Below, piece by piece: positions 1 to 10,000 of a DNA stretch of 62,727 bases (positions are counted from its first letter, which is position 1; every line of letters begins with the position of its first letter). Source of the DNA: Bacteroidaceae bacterium. Its GTDB lineage: Bacteria > Bacteroidota > Bacteroidia > Bacteroidales > Bacteroidaceae. The stretch spans positions 1-62,727 of the forward strand of contig JAFZPZ010000113.1 of NCBI GenBank assembly GCA_017552435.1, given 5' to 3'. The notes beneath the pieces are model-generated. The model made no database searches, had not been told where the DNA came from, and saw only the letters and a program-made list of their open reading frames with translations. The translations under genes and the position numbers were made by a program.

Positions 1-75
1 CACGTAGAGGTACTTGCCCGCATCGTTCTTGTTGAACCTCACCAGTCTCTCGACTGCTTTCACTTTAAGTGCCAT
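1..75 (-). CDS. HU-like DNA-binding protein, N-terminal part only
   Basis: An ATG at 73-75 (minus strand) opens a frame that runs off the window edge after 25 codons. It begins MALKVKAVERLV and continues with a KNDAGKYLYV segment, which resembles the start of Bacteroidetes HU-like nucleoid proteins (HU fold with an N-terminal extension). Family knowledge suggests DNA binding and compaction. The catalogued body of the protein lies outside the window, so the assignment rests on the N-terminus alone. An ISL3-type element lies directly upstream and may have displaced its promoter. Confidence 0.5.
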   Translation of the reverse strand, partial: MALKVKAVERLVRFNKNDAGKYLYV

Positions 76-151
76 AATTGAATTTAAAATTTTAAGGATG
101 TAAAACTTTTTCCTATTCCTTAAAACCTCTTCCTTGATCCGTGTTTTTGCG

Positions 152-1445
152 CCCTAACTAGGAAAATCTTCCTCGTGCACTAGGAAAATATTTTTCCCTG
201 GTTATGCCGCAAAAAGTGATGCGTATGTCTGTTTTTATCATGTAGAGAAAGGATTTTGAGTTCAAAGAATTTCTCGTCTCTGTATCCATAAGCCTGTCTT
301 TTCATTGTTTTGATTTTGTTGTTTATACCTTCAAGTTTTCCAGTAGAGATGTGGTAGTCATACCATGCGATGATTCCACTTTTGAAAGCCATCAGCGTGT
401 TGGCAAACTTTGTCAAGAGCGGTACTTTGGAGTCTCTGGCCTGCCTTACCCAGTCCATTAGGACTTTTTTGCCCTGTTCCTTGTCTATCTGCATCCATAT
501 CTCCCGAAGTGACTCCTTGAGATAGTATCCTTTCATGAGAGGCGCGTTCATCTCAAGTGCATTCTCTAGCCTGTTCCTGTGGCATGAGTCATATATGTCC
601 TCTCCGTTGCAGAGCAGCAGCCATCGGGTTCCTTTAAGGACCTTGCGCTTCATGAGGTCGGCCTCCTGGCTGTATGCCTGCCTGCGCAGCTTGTCCAGCG
701 TGTCGTTCATCAGCTTGACTATGTGGAAATGATCAAAGACGAGCGTTGCATTCGGCGCATTCTCTCTTACGGATGATATGAAGGCAGCAGACAGGTCCGT
801 AGCCACAGCCTTTATCACGGCCTTTGCCTTTCGAATCTTCTTCCAGAACTTATCAAGCGCATCTGCACCTTTACCGTCGCCGACGTACACTACCTGCCCT
901 GTCAGAAGGTCCGCCACGATTGTCTTATAGACATGTCCCTTGCGCACGGCAAACTCGTCTATTCCGATATACTCAAGCCTGCTCAGGTCCGGATTGCCGT
1001 AATGGCGCTGGAGATACCGCTTCTGGATGTCCTTGACCGTATCCCACGAGACGTTCAGGAACAGGGCAACATCTTTGATGGTGCCTATACGCGACAAGTC
1101 AACGACGTAGCGGGCAAACTTGTTCGTGTAACTTCGCTTGCCTGTCACAAAATGAATCTTCTCCTGACGGATACATCCGCATGACTTGCATTCTATACGC
1201 TGTACTTTCATTCGCAATATCGTCTCTCTATGGCCAACCGGAACGCTCCTTATATCCCTGTATGTACTGCCAGAACGGATAATCTTGCGACTTTTACACT
1301 CCGGACAGCACAAATTCTCCTTCTGAGTCTGAATATAATGAATATTTTGATTACCTTTGTACTCAGTTTTGGTACATTCTTGGTGACGCACACCAAATGC
1401 ATGATACAGATAGCTGGGATTCATCTTACTATTCTTTAGTTAGGG
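152..1445 (-). mobile_element. ISL3-family insertion sequence
   Basis: The transposase gene is closely bracketed by a 9-bp identical inverted repeat, CCCTAACTA, at 152-160 and (as its complement) at 1437-1445. The ends lie 28 bp beyond the stop codon and 21 bp beyond the start codon, a layout normal for a single-gene IS of about 1.3 kb. No matching 8-bp target duplication is seen (144-151 against 1446-1453), so the element may be old, or the true ends may lie a little further out. The boundaries are tentative. Confidence 0.5.
180..1424 (-). CDS. ISL3-family transposase
   Basis: The 414-residue protein has the usual layout of ISL3 transposases. A cysteine-rich zinc-finger region (CCPECK near residue 39, CKSCGC near 79) is followed by a helix-turn-helix segment around residues 110-140. 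The DDE catalytic core then follows: first Asp in GIDEFAVRKG (about 155), second Asp in ATDLSAAF (about 209), and the Glu in GKLEGINNKIK (about 365). The length is that of an intact family member and no frameshift is seen, so the enzyme is probably functional. It would catalyse cut-and-paste movement of its own element. No passenger gene is present. Confidence 0.93.
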   Translation of the reverse strand: MNPSYLYHAFGVRHQECTKTEYKGNQNIHYIQTQKENLCCPECKSRKIIRSGSTYRDIRSVPVGHRETILRMKVQRIECKSCGCIRQEKIHFVTGKRSYTNKFARYVVDLSRIGTIKDVALFLNVSWDTVKDIQKRYLQRHYGNPDLSRLEYIGIDEFAVRKGHVYKTIVADLLTGQVVYVGDGKGADALDKFWKKIRKAKAVIKAVATDLSAAFISSVRENAPNATLVFDHFHIVKLMNDTLDKLRRQAYSQEADLMKRKVLKGTRWLLLCNGEDIYDSCHRNRLENALEMNAPLMKGYYLKESLREIWMQIDKEQGKKVLMDWVRQARDSKVPLLTKFANTLMAFKSGIIAWYDYHISTGKLEGINNKIKTMKRQAYGYRDEKFFELKILSLHDKNRHTHHFLRHNQGKIFS

Positions 1446-1673
1446 GTAACCAAAGGTAGCAATTTAATCTTAGCTATCTTTCTTATTTTCCATTTATTTG
1501 CAGATTACCTACGCTTTTGCCGGATGAACCATAATTTTTCACTTTTCACTTTTCTTGGATGCTTTAGCACCAGGGCGCGATTGTAGTCGCGGAGCACTTT
1601 TCACTTTTTTTCGTACCTTCTTGCGCTCTTTCAGTGCTCAGACGCAGGCGGAAGACTTCGTCGAGCTACTTCT
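1446..1673. other. Intergenic stretch before pheT
   Basis: No gene is seen. The stretch holds heptamer repeats at 1536-1556 (TTTTCAC twice, then TTTTCTT), a small hairpin at 1576-1591 (CGCGA/TCGCG, 6-nt loop) and a further cactttt run near 1600. It ends where the hairpin-bearing promoter module starts. Confidence 0.6.
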
Positions 1674-1730
1674 TCGCTCGGAAATACTTAAATAAATTTG
1701 GTATTTCGCTCGCTTATTTGTACCTTTGCA
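1674..1730 (+). promoter_or_regulatory. 57-bp promoter module, copy 1 (pheT)
   Basis: The segment carries a -33 TTTG (1697-1700) and a -7 TACCTTTG (1721-1728) separated by 20 bp, the Bacteroidetes housekeeping promoter layout. A 7-bp inverted repeat, GAAATAC (1681-1687) and GTATTTC (1701-1707), encloses the -33 element. A second copy at 20122-20178 matches 54 of 57 positions, and two of the three differences preserve pairing in the stem. A further hairpin (CGATTTT 1733-1739 with AAAATCG 1743-1749) lies at the start of the transcript. Confidence 0.8.
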
Positions 1731-1782
1731 CGCGATTTTAAGAAAATCGTAAATGGGAAATGAATAAATAGTAAATGAGAAT

Positions 1783-4290
1783 ATGAATATTTCATACAAA
1801 TGGCTTAAGGAATATGTCGATACGACGCTGAGTGCACAGGAGGTTGCTGATGCCCTGACAAGTGCCGGACTCGAGGTGGATAGTGTAGAGGAGGTACAAA
1901 CCATCAAAGGTGGCCTCGAAGGCCTCTGGGTGGCCGAGGTGCTGACCTGCGAGGTACATCCCAACAGCGACCACATGCACGTCTGCACAGTGAATGTGGG
2001 TCAGGACGAACCTATTCAGGTTGTCTGCGGTGCCCCCAATGTGGCTGCCGGTCAGAAGGTGATTGCAGCTGTCGTGGGTACCAAACTCTACGATGGCGAC
2101 GAGTGCTTCACCATTAAGCGCAGCAAACTTCGTGGCGTGGAGAGCTGCGGCATGCTTTGTGCAGAAGACGAGATTGGCATCGGCAACGATCATAGCGGCA
2201 TCATCGTACTTCCACAGGATGCAAAGGTCGGCACACCTGCTGCCGAGTACTTCCATGTGGAGAGCGACTGGCTGATTGAGGTGGATATTACCCCTAACCG
2301 TGCTGATGCTTGCAGCCACTATGGCGTGGCTCGCGACCTCTATGCTTGGCTCATCCAGAACGGCTACAAGACCAGCCTGCACCGTCCCGATTGCGACAGC
2401 TTCAAGGTGGACGACGAGTCGCTGCCCATCAGCATTACCATCGACGACCCGAACCTCTGTCCGCGCTATGTCGGCGTCACTTTGACAGGCTGTGAGGTGA
2501 AGGAGAGCCCTGAGTGGCTGCAGAACAAGCTGCGCACCATCGGGCTGCGTCCCATTAACAATATTGTCGATATCACGAACTACATTATGATGGCCTACGG
2601 CCAGCCTCTGCATTGCTTCGATGCCGACATGATCGAGGGCAAGCAGGTTATCGTGAAGACCCTGCCCGAAGGTACGCCCTTCGTGACGCTGGATGGGGTA
2701 GAGCACAAGCTCAGCGACCAGGATCTGGCCATTTGCAACGCCAAGGAACCGATGTGTATCGCCGGTGTGTTTGGCGGCAAGGGTAGCGGTACCTACGACA
2801 CGACTGTCAACGTCCTGCTGGAGAGTGCCTACTTCAATCCCACCAGCATCCGCAAGAGTGCTCGCCGTCACGGCTTGAGCACCGACGCAAGCTTCCGCTT
2901 CGAACGCGGCATCGACCCCAACGGTCAGGTTTATGCCATCAAGCAGGCTGCTATCCTGGCAAAAGAACTGGCCGGCGCAAAGGTCAGCATGCAGATCGTG
3001 GATGTGCATCCGAAGCAACTGCCCGACTTCAAGGTGGCTCTGAAATACGATTATGTGGATAGCCTCATTGGCAAGCACATTCCCGCCGAGACCATCAAGA
3101 GCATCGTGACAAGCCTGGAGATGACCATCGACAAGGAGACGAGCGAAGGTCTGGAACTGACGGTTCCTGCCTACAGGGTGGATGTACAGCGTCCCTGCGA
3201 TGTAGTGGAGGACATCCTGCGCATCTACGGATATAATAATGTGGAGATTCCCTCGACGCTCAAGAACAGCCTGACCGTCAAGACGATTCACGACATGAGC
3301 CACAAGCTGCAGAACATCATCGCAGAGCAACTGGTGGGCGGCGGCTTCCGCGAAATCCTCAACAACAGCCTCCAGCGCGGTGCTTACTACGACGGCTTGG
3401 AGAGCTACAAGAGCGAGGAATCCGTCAAGCTCCTCAATCCCCTCAGCCAGGACCTCAACGCCCTGCGTCAGACGCTGCTCTTCGGAGGTCTGGAAAGCAT
3501 CGCAAGAAATGTCAGCTATCGCAACAGCGACCTGCGCTTCTTCGAGTACGGCAACTGCTACCGTTTCCAGGCAGAGAAGAAGTGTCCCGATATCATCCCA
3601 GGCGTGAGCAGCAGTCGCGACCCCGAGGTCATCAAACATGTGCTCGATGCCTATAGCGAGGACTATCACCTGGGACTTTGGCTCACAGGCAAGAGGGTTC
3701 GCGGCAGTTGGGCACATCCCGACGAAGACAGCTCGTTTGCCCAGCTCAAGGCATACGTCATCAATATATTCACACGCCTGGGCGTGCCTTTCGGTATGCT
3801 CGTCTTCGGTGAAGGTAAGAGCGACATCTACAGCACGTGTCTCAGCATCGAGAATAGGGGCGGTAAAGTGCTCGCCGAGATGGGCATTGTCAGCAGCAAG
3901 CTCACCAAGGCATTCGACATCGATGCGCCTGTCTATTTCGCGGATATCCGCTGGAACCAGATTATGCACATTATCAAGAACCAGAACGTTACCTACAAGG
4001 AAATCAGCAAGTTCCCCGCAGTAAGCCGCGACCTGGCTCTGTTGCTCGACAGCAGTGTGCCCTTCGGAGAAGTGGAGCGCATCGCCTATCAGACAGAGAA
4101 GAAACTGCTCAAGGCAGTCAAACTCTTCGATGTCTATGAGGGCAAGAATCTGCCCGAGGGCAAGAAGTCGTATGCTGTGAACTTCATCCTGCAGGACGAG
4201 ACAAAGACCCTGAATGACAAAGCCATCGATGCTGTCATGCAGAAGCTCATCAACAACCTCAAGCAACAGCTCGGAGCAGAGCTGCGATAA
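1783..4290 (+). CDS. pheT: Phenylalanine--tRNA ligase beta subunit
   Basis: The beta subunit of the cytoplasmic phenylalanyl-tRNA synthetase (alpha2beta2) binds and edits tRNA-Phe. The 835-residue protein shows the expected order: an N-terminal EMAP/OB tRNA-binding domain (about 45-150, with the VCGAPNV motif), B3/B4 editing region (about 210-380, with RFERGIDP near its end), B5 domain (about 410-485), synthetase-like core, and a C-terminal FDX-ACB anticodon-binding domain (about 740-830). The start is an ATG about 48 nt after the predicted transcription start. pheS is not adjacent, so the subunits are encoded apart. A yebC-family gene follows. Confidence 0.97.
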   Translation: MNISYKWLKEYVDTTLSAQEVADALTSAGLEVDSVEEVQTIKGGLEGLWVAEVLTCEVHPNSDHMHVCTVNVGQDEPIQVVCGAPNVAAGQKVIAAVVGTKLYDGDECFTIKRSKLRGVESCGMLCAEDEIGIGNDHSGIIVLPQDAKVGTPAAEYFHVESDWLIEVDITPNRADACSHYGVARDLYAWLIQNGYKTSLHRPDCDSFKVDDESLPISITIDDPNLCPRYVGVTLTGCEVKESPEWLQNKLRTIGLRPINNIVDITNYIMMAYGQPLHCFDADMIEGKQVIVKTLPEGTPFVTLDGVEHKLSDQDLAICNAKEPMCIAGVFGGKGSGTYDTTVNVLLESAYFNPTSIRKSARRHGLSTDASFRFERGIDPNGQVYAIKQAAILAKELAGAKVSMQIVDVHPKQLPDFKVALKYDYVDSLIGKHIPAETIKSIVTSLEMTIDKETSEGLELTVPAYRVDVQRPCDVVEDILRIYGYNNVEIPSTLKNSLTVKTIHDMSHKLQNIIAEQLVGGGFREILNNSLQRGAYYDGLESYKSEESVKLLNPLSQDLNALRQTLLFGGLESIARNVSYRNSDLRFFEYGNCYRFQAEKKCPDIIPGVSSSRDPEVIKHVLDAYSEDYHLGLWLTGKRVRGSWAHPDEDSSFAQLKAYVINIFTRLGVPFGMLVFGEGKSDIYSTCLSIENRGGKVLAEMGIVSSKLTKAFDIDAPVYFADIRWNQIMHIIKNQNVTYKEISKFPAVSRDLALLLDSSVPFGEVERIAYQTEKKLLKAVKLFDVYEGKNLPEGKKSYAVNFILQDETKTLNDKAIDAVMQKLINNLKQQLGAELR

Positions 4291-4292
4291 TT

Positions 4293-4327
4293 ATCAATTG
4301 TCAATTATAAATCATCAATTATAAACT
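4293..4327 (+). repeat. Heptamer array between pheT and yebC
   Basis: Five consecutive heptamers (atcaatt, gtcaatt, ataaatc, atcaatt, ataaact) fill the whole gap from just after the pheT stop to the next ATG. The phase is strictly 7 bp and no Shine-Dalgarno sequence is present. Confidence 0.8.
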
Positions 4328-5068
4328 ATGGGAAGAGCATTTGAATACCGTAAAGCTACAAAGCTGAAGAGATGGGGCCACATGGCCAAGACATTCACCC
4401 GCCTGGGCAAGCAGATTGCCATTGCTGTGAAGGCAGGAGGTCCGGAACCCGAGAACAACCCCGCATTGCGTAGTGTTATCGCCGTCTGCAAGCGCGAGAA
4501 CATGCCAAAGGACAACATCGAACGTGCCATCAAGAACGCGATGGGTAAGGACCAGAGCGACTACAAGAGCGTGACTTACGAAGGATACGGCCCTCACGGA
4601 ATCGCCGTCTTTGTGGATACCCTGACCGACAACACGACCCGCACTGTTGCCGACGTTCGCAGCGTCTTCAACAAGTTCTCCGGCAACATGGGTACGACTG
4701 GTTCCTTGGCATTCCTTTTTGACCACAAGTGTGTCTTTACCTTCAAGAAGAAGGACGGCATGGACATGGACGAATTCATCCTGGACATGATTGACTGCGG
4801 TGTGGAGGAAGAGTACGACGAGGAGTACGACGAGGAAAAGGACGTGACCACCATCACCATCTATGGCGAGCCAACCAGCTTCAATGTTATTCAGAAGAAA
4901 CTCGAGGCAGACGGTTTCGAGGATGTCGGCGGTGAGTTCACCTACATCCCCAACGACGTGAAGGACGTGACACCCGAGCAGCGTGAGACCATCAACAAGA
5001 TGGTGGAGAAGCTCGAGGAGTTCGACGACGTCCAGACCGTTTATACTAATATGAAGCCCGAGGAATAA
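4328..5068 (+). CDS. YebC/PmpR/TACO1-family protein
   Basis: The 246-residue protein starts MGRAFEYRKATKLKRWG, the Bacteroidetes form of the family, and keeps the conserved ITVAVK-like and NPALRSVIA segments and the ENMPKDNIERAI motif. Members have been described as DNA-binding regulators (PmpR) and as translation factors that relieve ribosome stalling, so the biochemical role here is open. An acidic run (EEEYDEEYDEEKD, about 158-170) sits between the second and third domains. It is separated from pheT only by a heptamer array and is probably co-transcribed. Confidence 0.93.
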   Translation: MGRAFEYRKATKLKRWGHMAKTFTRLGKQIAIAVKAGGPEPENNPALRSVIAVCKRENMPKDNIERAIKNAMGKDQSDYKSVTYEGYGPHGIAVFVDTLTDNTTRTVADVRSVFNKFSGNMGTTGSLAFLFDHKCVFTFKKKDGMDMDEFILDMIDCGVEEEYDEEYDEEKDVTTITIYGEPTSFNVIQKKLEADGFEDVGGEFTYIPNDVKDVTPEQRETINKMVEKLEEFDDVQTVYTNMKPEE

Positions 5069-5088
5069 GCGAGGGCAGAACCAAATTT

Positions 5089-5126
5089 ATGGGGCTTATA
5101 GGGCTAATATGCCTTATAAGCCCCAT
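5089..5126. terminator. Terminator hairpin between yebC-family gene and dnaB
   Basis: A 12-bp perfect stem (ATGGGGCTTATA at 5089-5100 with TATAAGCCCCAT at 5115-5126) lies between two convergent genes. A third related arm (GCCTTATAAAGCCCC, 5138-5152) follows. The position suggests termination in both directions. Confidence 0.75.
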
Positions 5127-5160
5127 ATGATTTATGAGCCTTATAAAGCCCCTATATTAT

Positions 5161-6732
5161 TCAGAATTGGTCTTCCTGGGGCGCGCTTTTTAAATCGGCA
5201 AATGGATCGTCGGCTCCGATTGCGTTGGCCAGGCGATCATTTTCCTCCATCTCTTCTGCCGTCATCTTTGGCGAGACGAAGCGTCCACCCATATCGCTTT
5301 CCTGCGTGCCAGGCAGGGGAATAGAGGACTCGATATCCGAGAAGCGGGCAAACTCGCTGCGGAATGCCAACTTGATGTCACCTACGGAACCGTTACGGTG
5401 TTTTGCTATGATGAACATCGCTTTCCCATGCCAATCGTAGCCTTTGTCGTCTACGAACAACTTATAGTATTCAGGACGATGAATAAAGCAAACGATGTCG
5501 GCATCCTGCTCGATGGCACCCGATTCACGCAAGTCACTCAGAACGGGTTGTTTCCCCTCGAATCCTTCACGGCTCTCCACACCACGGTTCAACTGGCTCA
5601 GGGCAATGACGGGGATGTTGAGTTCCTTGGCAAGCCCCTTCAAAGCACGACTCACAGCACTCACCTCTTCCTGACGGTTATTGGTGGTCAGACCGCTGGC
5701 AACCATCAGTTGCAGATAGTCTATCATGATGGCCTTAACGCCATGTTCGCGCACTAGCCGTCGAGCTTTTGTCCGTAGCTCGAAGACGCTGAGTGCAGGC
5801 GTGTCGTCAATGTATATAGGAGCATTATAGAGCTGGCGTACGCGTTTGTCGAGCTGTCCCCATTCGTAGGGTGCCAACTGTCCGCTACGCAGCTTTTCGC
5901 CACTCAACTCGCTGACGTTAATCATGAGACGCTGCACAAGTTGCTGGTTGCTCATCTCAAGGCTGAACATAGCACAAGGAATCTTGTTATCTACCGCCAT
6001 ACGTTTTATCATGGAGAGTGCAAAGGCAGTTTTACCCATTGAGGGACGAGCCGCAATAATGATGAGGTCGCTGTTCTGCCAGCCGTTCGTAATCTTGTCG
6101 AGTTCGCGGAAGCCAGATGGAAGACCGCTGAGGCCGCCTTCTTTTGCTTGAGCTTTCTGAATGAGTTCGATAACCTGGCCGATGATTGGGTCAATCTGCG
6201 TGAAGTCTTTTTTCAGGTTCTTCTGCGAGATGGAGAAGAGCATTCCCTCTGTCTCTTGCATTAGGTCGGCCACATCGATTGTGGCATCGAAGGCTTTTGT
6301 CTGTACGATGCTGGCAAAGGTGATGAGCTGTCGTTGCAGGGACTTCTGCGCAATAATCTTAGCGTGATATTCGATGTGGGCAGAGCTGGCAACCTGAGCA
6401 TTGATTTGCATCAGATAGACTTCACCGCCGGATGCTTCGAGATTGTCGGTGGACTTGAGCTGCTCTATGACAGTCATGATATCAACAGGCTTTTGCTCGG
6501 CATTGAGTGTCTGAATAGCCTGATAGATGAGCTGATGGCGATGGTCGTAGAAACTCTCAGGCCTGAGCAGTTCTGCCACCAAACCATATGAGTCTTGTTC
6601 TACCATCAGTGCACCCAGTACAGCCACCTCCATGTCGAGGCTTTGTGGCTGTTTATGTCCATATTGGTCAACCTGAGGCACTTCCACAATCTTTGTTGTG
6701 TTAGAGCTTCTTCTTCCTGTTGTTCCTGCCAT
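5161..6732 (-). CDS. dnaB: Replicative DNA helicase DnaB
   Basis: This is the hexameric replication-fork helicase. The N-terminal primase-interacting domain contains AVLGALMVEQDSYG. The RecA-like C-terminal domain holds Walker A (ARPSMGKTAF), Walker B (KAIMIDYLQLM) and the arginine-finger region (SREGFEGKQPVLSDLRESG). No intein is present. The frame remains open further upstream to 6831, but the promoter -7 box (6757-6764) places the start at the ATG at 6732, giving 523 residues, the normal family length. Unlike many bacteria it is not in the rplI operon. Confidence 0.97.
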   Translation of the reverse strand: MAGTTGRRSSNTTKIVEVPQVDQYGHKQPQSLDMEVAVLGALMVEQDSYGLVAELLRPESFYDHRHQLIYQAIQTLNAEQKPVDIMTVIEQLKSTDNLEASGGEVYLMQINAQVASSAHIEYHAKIIAQKSLQRQLITFASIVQTKAFDATIDVADLMQETEGMLFSISQKNLKKDFTQIDPIIGQVIELIQKAQAKEGGLSGLPSGFRELDKITNGWQNSDLIIIAARPSMGKTAFALSMIKRMAVDNKIPCAMFSLEMSNQQLVQRLMINVSELSGEKLRSGQLAPYEWGQLDKRVRQLYNAPIYIDDTPALSVFELRTKARRLVREHGVKAIMIDYLQLMVASGLTTNNRQEEVSAVSRALKGLAKELNIPVIALSQLNRGVESREGFEGKQPVLSDLRESGAIEQDADIVCFIHRPEYYKLFVDDKGYDWHGKAMFIIAKHRNGSVGDIKLAFRSEFARFSDIESSIPLPGTQESDMGGRFVSPKMTAEEMEENDRLANAIGADDPFADLKSAPQEDQF

Positions 6733-6756
6733 ATCTTGTTTCTTTATTTTGCGCAA

Positions 6757-6764
6757 CAAAGTTA
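6757..6764 (-). promoter_or_regulatory. dnaB promoter -7 box
   Basis: TAACTTTG on the minus strand matches the Bacteroidetes -7 consensus. It lies about 25 bp before the ATG at 6732 and excludes more upstream starts. Confidence 0.65.
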
Positions 6765-6812
6765 CGAAGAATAATTCATAATTATTACTGTTGAGCAAAA
6801 AATCATAAAACA

Positions 6813-6849
6813 GCAATCCCCGAGGACACATTTGTGCCTCGGGGATTGC
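6813..6849 (-). terminator. Terminator after the small peptide gene
   Basis: A 13-bp perfect stem (6813-6825 with 6837-6849) is followed on the minus strand by a T-rich tail (around 6790-6812). It closes the transcript of the two genes at 6872-10868 and insulates dnaB. Confidence 0.8.
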
Positions 6850-6871
6850 CTATAAGAGTTAGAGCAGATGT

Positions 6872-7027
6872 TTATTCTGCGTTCCAGATATCCCAGGATT
6901 TGTCTTCCTTGGTGAGGGCGTCGCCACCATCAACCGGATCGTCGCTAATTGCCAGGCTTTCGGCCAGCATCTGAGCGGCCATAGCCTCTTCTACCTTCAA
7001 GGCAGGAATTAAATACATCTTCTTCAT
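6872..7027 (-). CDS. 51-residue small acidic protein
   Basis: The start codon lies one base downstream of the stop of the large repeat protein, so the two are translationally linked. The peptide begins MKKMYLIPALKVEEAMA and ends with an acidic, tryptophan-containing tail (KEDKSWDIWNAE). A central acidic/glycine segment (SDDPVDGGDALTKE) divides the two parts. It has no signal peptide or membrane segment. From memory, short proteins with a basic MKKxYxxP head and an acid/Trp tail recur in Prevotella and are rarely annotated, but no function is established. A frame extending upstream (to 7114) overlaps the previous gene and is unlikely to be the start. Confidence 0.7.
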   Translation of the reverse strand: MKKMYLIPALKVEEAMAAQMLAESLAISDDPVDGGDALTKEDKSWDIWNAE

Positions 7028-7028
7028 A

Positions 7029-10000
7029 TTACTTAAGAATTTTCTTACCGTTAATAATGTTGATGCCCTTCTGCATCTTGTTGATGCGCTGACCTGCGAG
7101 GTTGTAGATTGCACCGTTCTCGACAGTCTTCTCTACATTAGCAATGCCAGTAGCTTCGCCAATAGCTTCGTCTTCTGCGAAGATGAATCCCTTGACGCCA
7201 GCAGCACTCTCGAGATAAGCCTTACCTGCCTGGATTGTACCAGTGGTAGCCTTGAAGAAGCCAACCTTATCCTCAACCTGAGCCAGAACATACTTGCCAG
7301 CAGCCTCAATATCCTCAGCAGCCCCCTTCAGGACATTGCCTTCGATATTCTCGGCAGCACCACTTGCAGCACTATAATATACAACCATGCTCTTGATGCG
7401 GACTTGGGTAGAGGTTTCATTGCTGAGTGTCACAGTTGTAGCCTCACCTTCCCATGTGGTGGTAGTTGTATTGTATTCGCCAGTGTCGAATGTGGGCGTG
7501 CAATTAGCAGAGAATGTAAACACAATTTTAGTGATAGCTGCACCACCTGCATAGATGCTTACAGAATTGCCTTTGTAGACACGAGCAGTACCACCACTAG
7601 CAGCGTAGAATGCTGGAGGATTGTTACCATCATTTTGCTGGAAGTTAAGATCAATATTTTCTACGCAAACCGTAGCAGTTGTGAGGTCATATGCATTTTC
7701 GAAGCCCAGATCGCTGAAAACTATGTTCACGTTCTCCGTGGCAGAGGCAGCAGGCTTGAAGGCATAGTAGCCAGCATCGCCCTTCAGCACTACAGGCTCC
7801 CAAGCGGGAACTGTACCCTCTACGGGATTGAGCTTCAACCATGATTCCTCGTATTCGCCTGTGAATACCTCAACGCCAGCGGGAATATTCACAGCATCGG
7901 GAATGTACATGGTAGCATAGCCAGCTTCGGTAATCTCCTTCATGACAGCGTGAGTCTGATCAAATACAGGATGTGCATCCTCACCGACATTCTGACGGAA
8001 GGCAACAGTACCCAGCTTAGCGCAGAGAGCACCGTTTGCAACTTCCTGAGCTGTAATGAGGTTGGTCTTGTCCTTGGAGTGATCATCGCCATATTGCTGA
8101 CCTTCGATGCCTTCAATATCTACCTCGTAGCAGTTGATAACAGAAGTCTGGCCGCGAGTGAAGGAACCGGTGCCGTAGATACCTTCCAATGTGGCAGTGC
8201 TCCAACAGTTCTTAACAACAGAGTTTGCATTTGACCAAGAGCAGATAGTAGCAGATTCACGAGCACCTTTGACTGCTCCCGTTACGTAGCAATTGGTGAT
8301 GTACAGCGTTGCGGAGCCACCCATGTCAACACCAAGGATGCCAGATGAGTTCTGTGCAGAACCTGTTACAGTACCTTCGTTACCCAAGTTTGAAAGATAT
8401 ACACTACCACCGCCATTGGTGCCACCAACGATACCGCAGAATGCACCGCCGCTGATAGAGCAAGAGCTGTCGAGAACAAAGTTCTTGATAACGGCACCGC
8501 CTCCGATAACACCAAACAGACCCTGATAGTCGCTGGTACTTGTGATAATCAGATTCTTGATAACGTGACCTTGACCGTCGAACTCACCAACGAACAAGCT
8601 AGCTTGTGTACCAATAGGCATGAAGCGAGTCATGTTGCCGTCCATGTTGATGTCGGCAGTCAGACGTGCCTTGACGGTAGGATACTTGGTTGCATAGTTG
8701 CTCCACCATGCGAGCTGTGCGCCATTGCCGATTTCGTACCAGCCATCGACAGGCGTCAGGAAGTCTTCCTGGAGGGTGCCGCAGACAGTACACCAGCCAT
8801 TCACATTCGTGTGGTCAGGAATGTTGGCACCGGCTTCTGAATTGGAATATGCTACATCATCACCCAGAGGTGTACCGTCGCAGCGGTATTCAGAAGCAAC
8901 ACAGTAAACAAGTGCACCTTCCTTCTTGAAAGGCATAGGCTCTGGGTCTGTGCCAATCAATTGATAGAAACGGTCGAGACCACTCTCCTTGCCATTCAGC
9001 AAGAATGCGAGTTCACCATTGGCTATACCATCTACATTCTCATAGTGGATATATTTGTCGGAGTCACCAACGGAATTACCCTTAATGGGATTTACAACAT
9101 AGCAATTCTCGGAGACTACGTTGCCATAGTTACGGGAGAGGTTGCCGGAGTTTTCTGTATCGTTATCCAAAGTCTGGTCGCCAGCACCGATGAAGTTACC
9201 GAGAACGGCACAATTGGTGAAGTACGTCTTTGTTGCAGCCCAGCCGCTGAAGCCACCAACACGTGCACATCTTGCACCACCGTCTGCACCTGGCAGCGTG
9301 AAGGTACCTGCATAGATACAGTTCTCTACTCTCTTTTCCTTGTCACCCATCCAGCCGCAGAAACCACCGGAGGTGTTGTCGCCTGCTACGGAGGAAGTGA
9401 TGTTAATGTCGGAATAGACGTTGCGGATCAAAGCCATACGACCATTTGCAGCGATGGAGCCAGCGCGTGTTCCGCTTGTTGTAATCGAACCGTGCATAAT
9501 GACGTTCTCGAAGTTACCAGTCATCTCGGGAATGAAGGCTGCATGTTCGCCTACATTGACCAGCTCGATGGTCAGGGTGTGACCTTGACCGTCGAAGTTA
9601 CCGTCCACCCAGTTGCTGGTGTTGAAGATGAACTGGCCTTCAGGAGCTTTGACTTCAATGTCATCAGCCATCTTCATGTTCAGTTTGAAGCCGTCACCGA
9701 TACGGTTCCAACCTTCTGCCAAATAGATGTCGTCTGCACTCTTGAGAAGGATGGCATTGTCTGCAACGTCAAACTCGAAGCCACCGAAGTTGAAGCAACC
9801 GCAAGCGGTACAGATGCCATACTTGTCGAATGTGTGTGCTGTGGTTATCGCATTGGTTGGGATGTTACTATAAGCAAGTGCCTCAGTAGAGGTTCCCTTA
9901 CAGTCGGTAGCACCAGTGGCATAAACAGCATTCTCAAGGCTACCAAATGCAACGGGAACGGGGAATGGATCACCACCTTCACCAAGTTTCTGAACCCAGT

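Noticed and set aside
1792-4266. 824-codon open frame antisense to pheT
   Set aside because: It mirrors the codon bias of pheT, overlaps nearly all of it and has no domain. A strand shadow.
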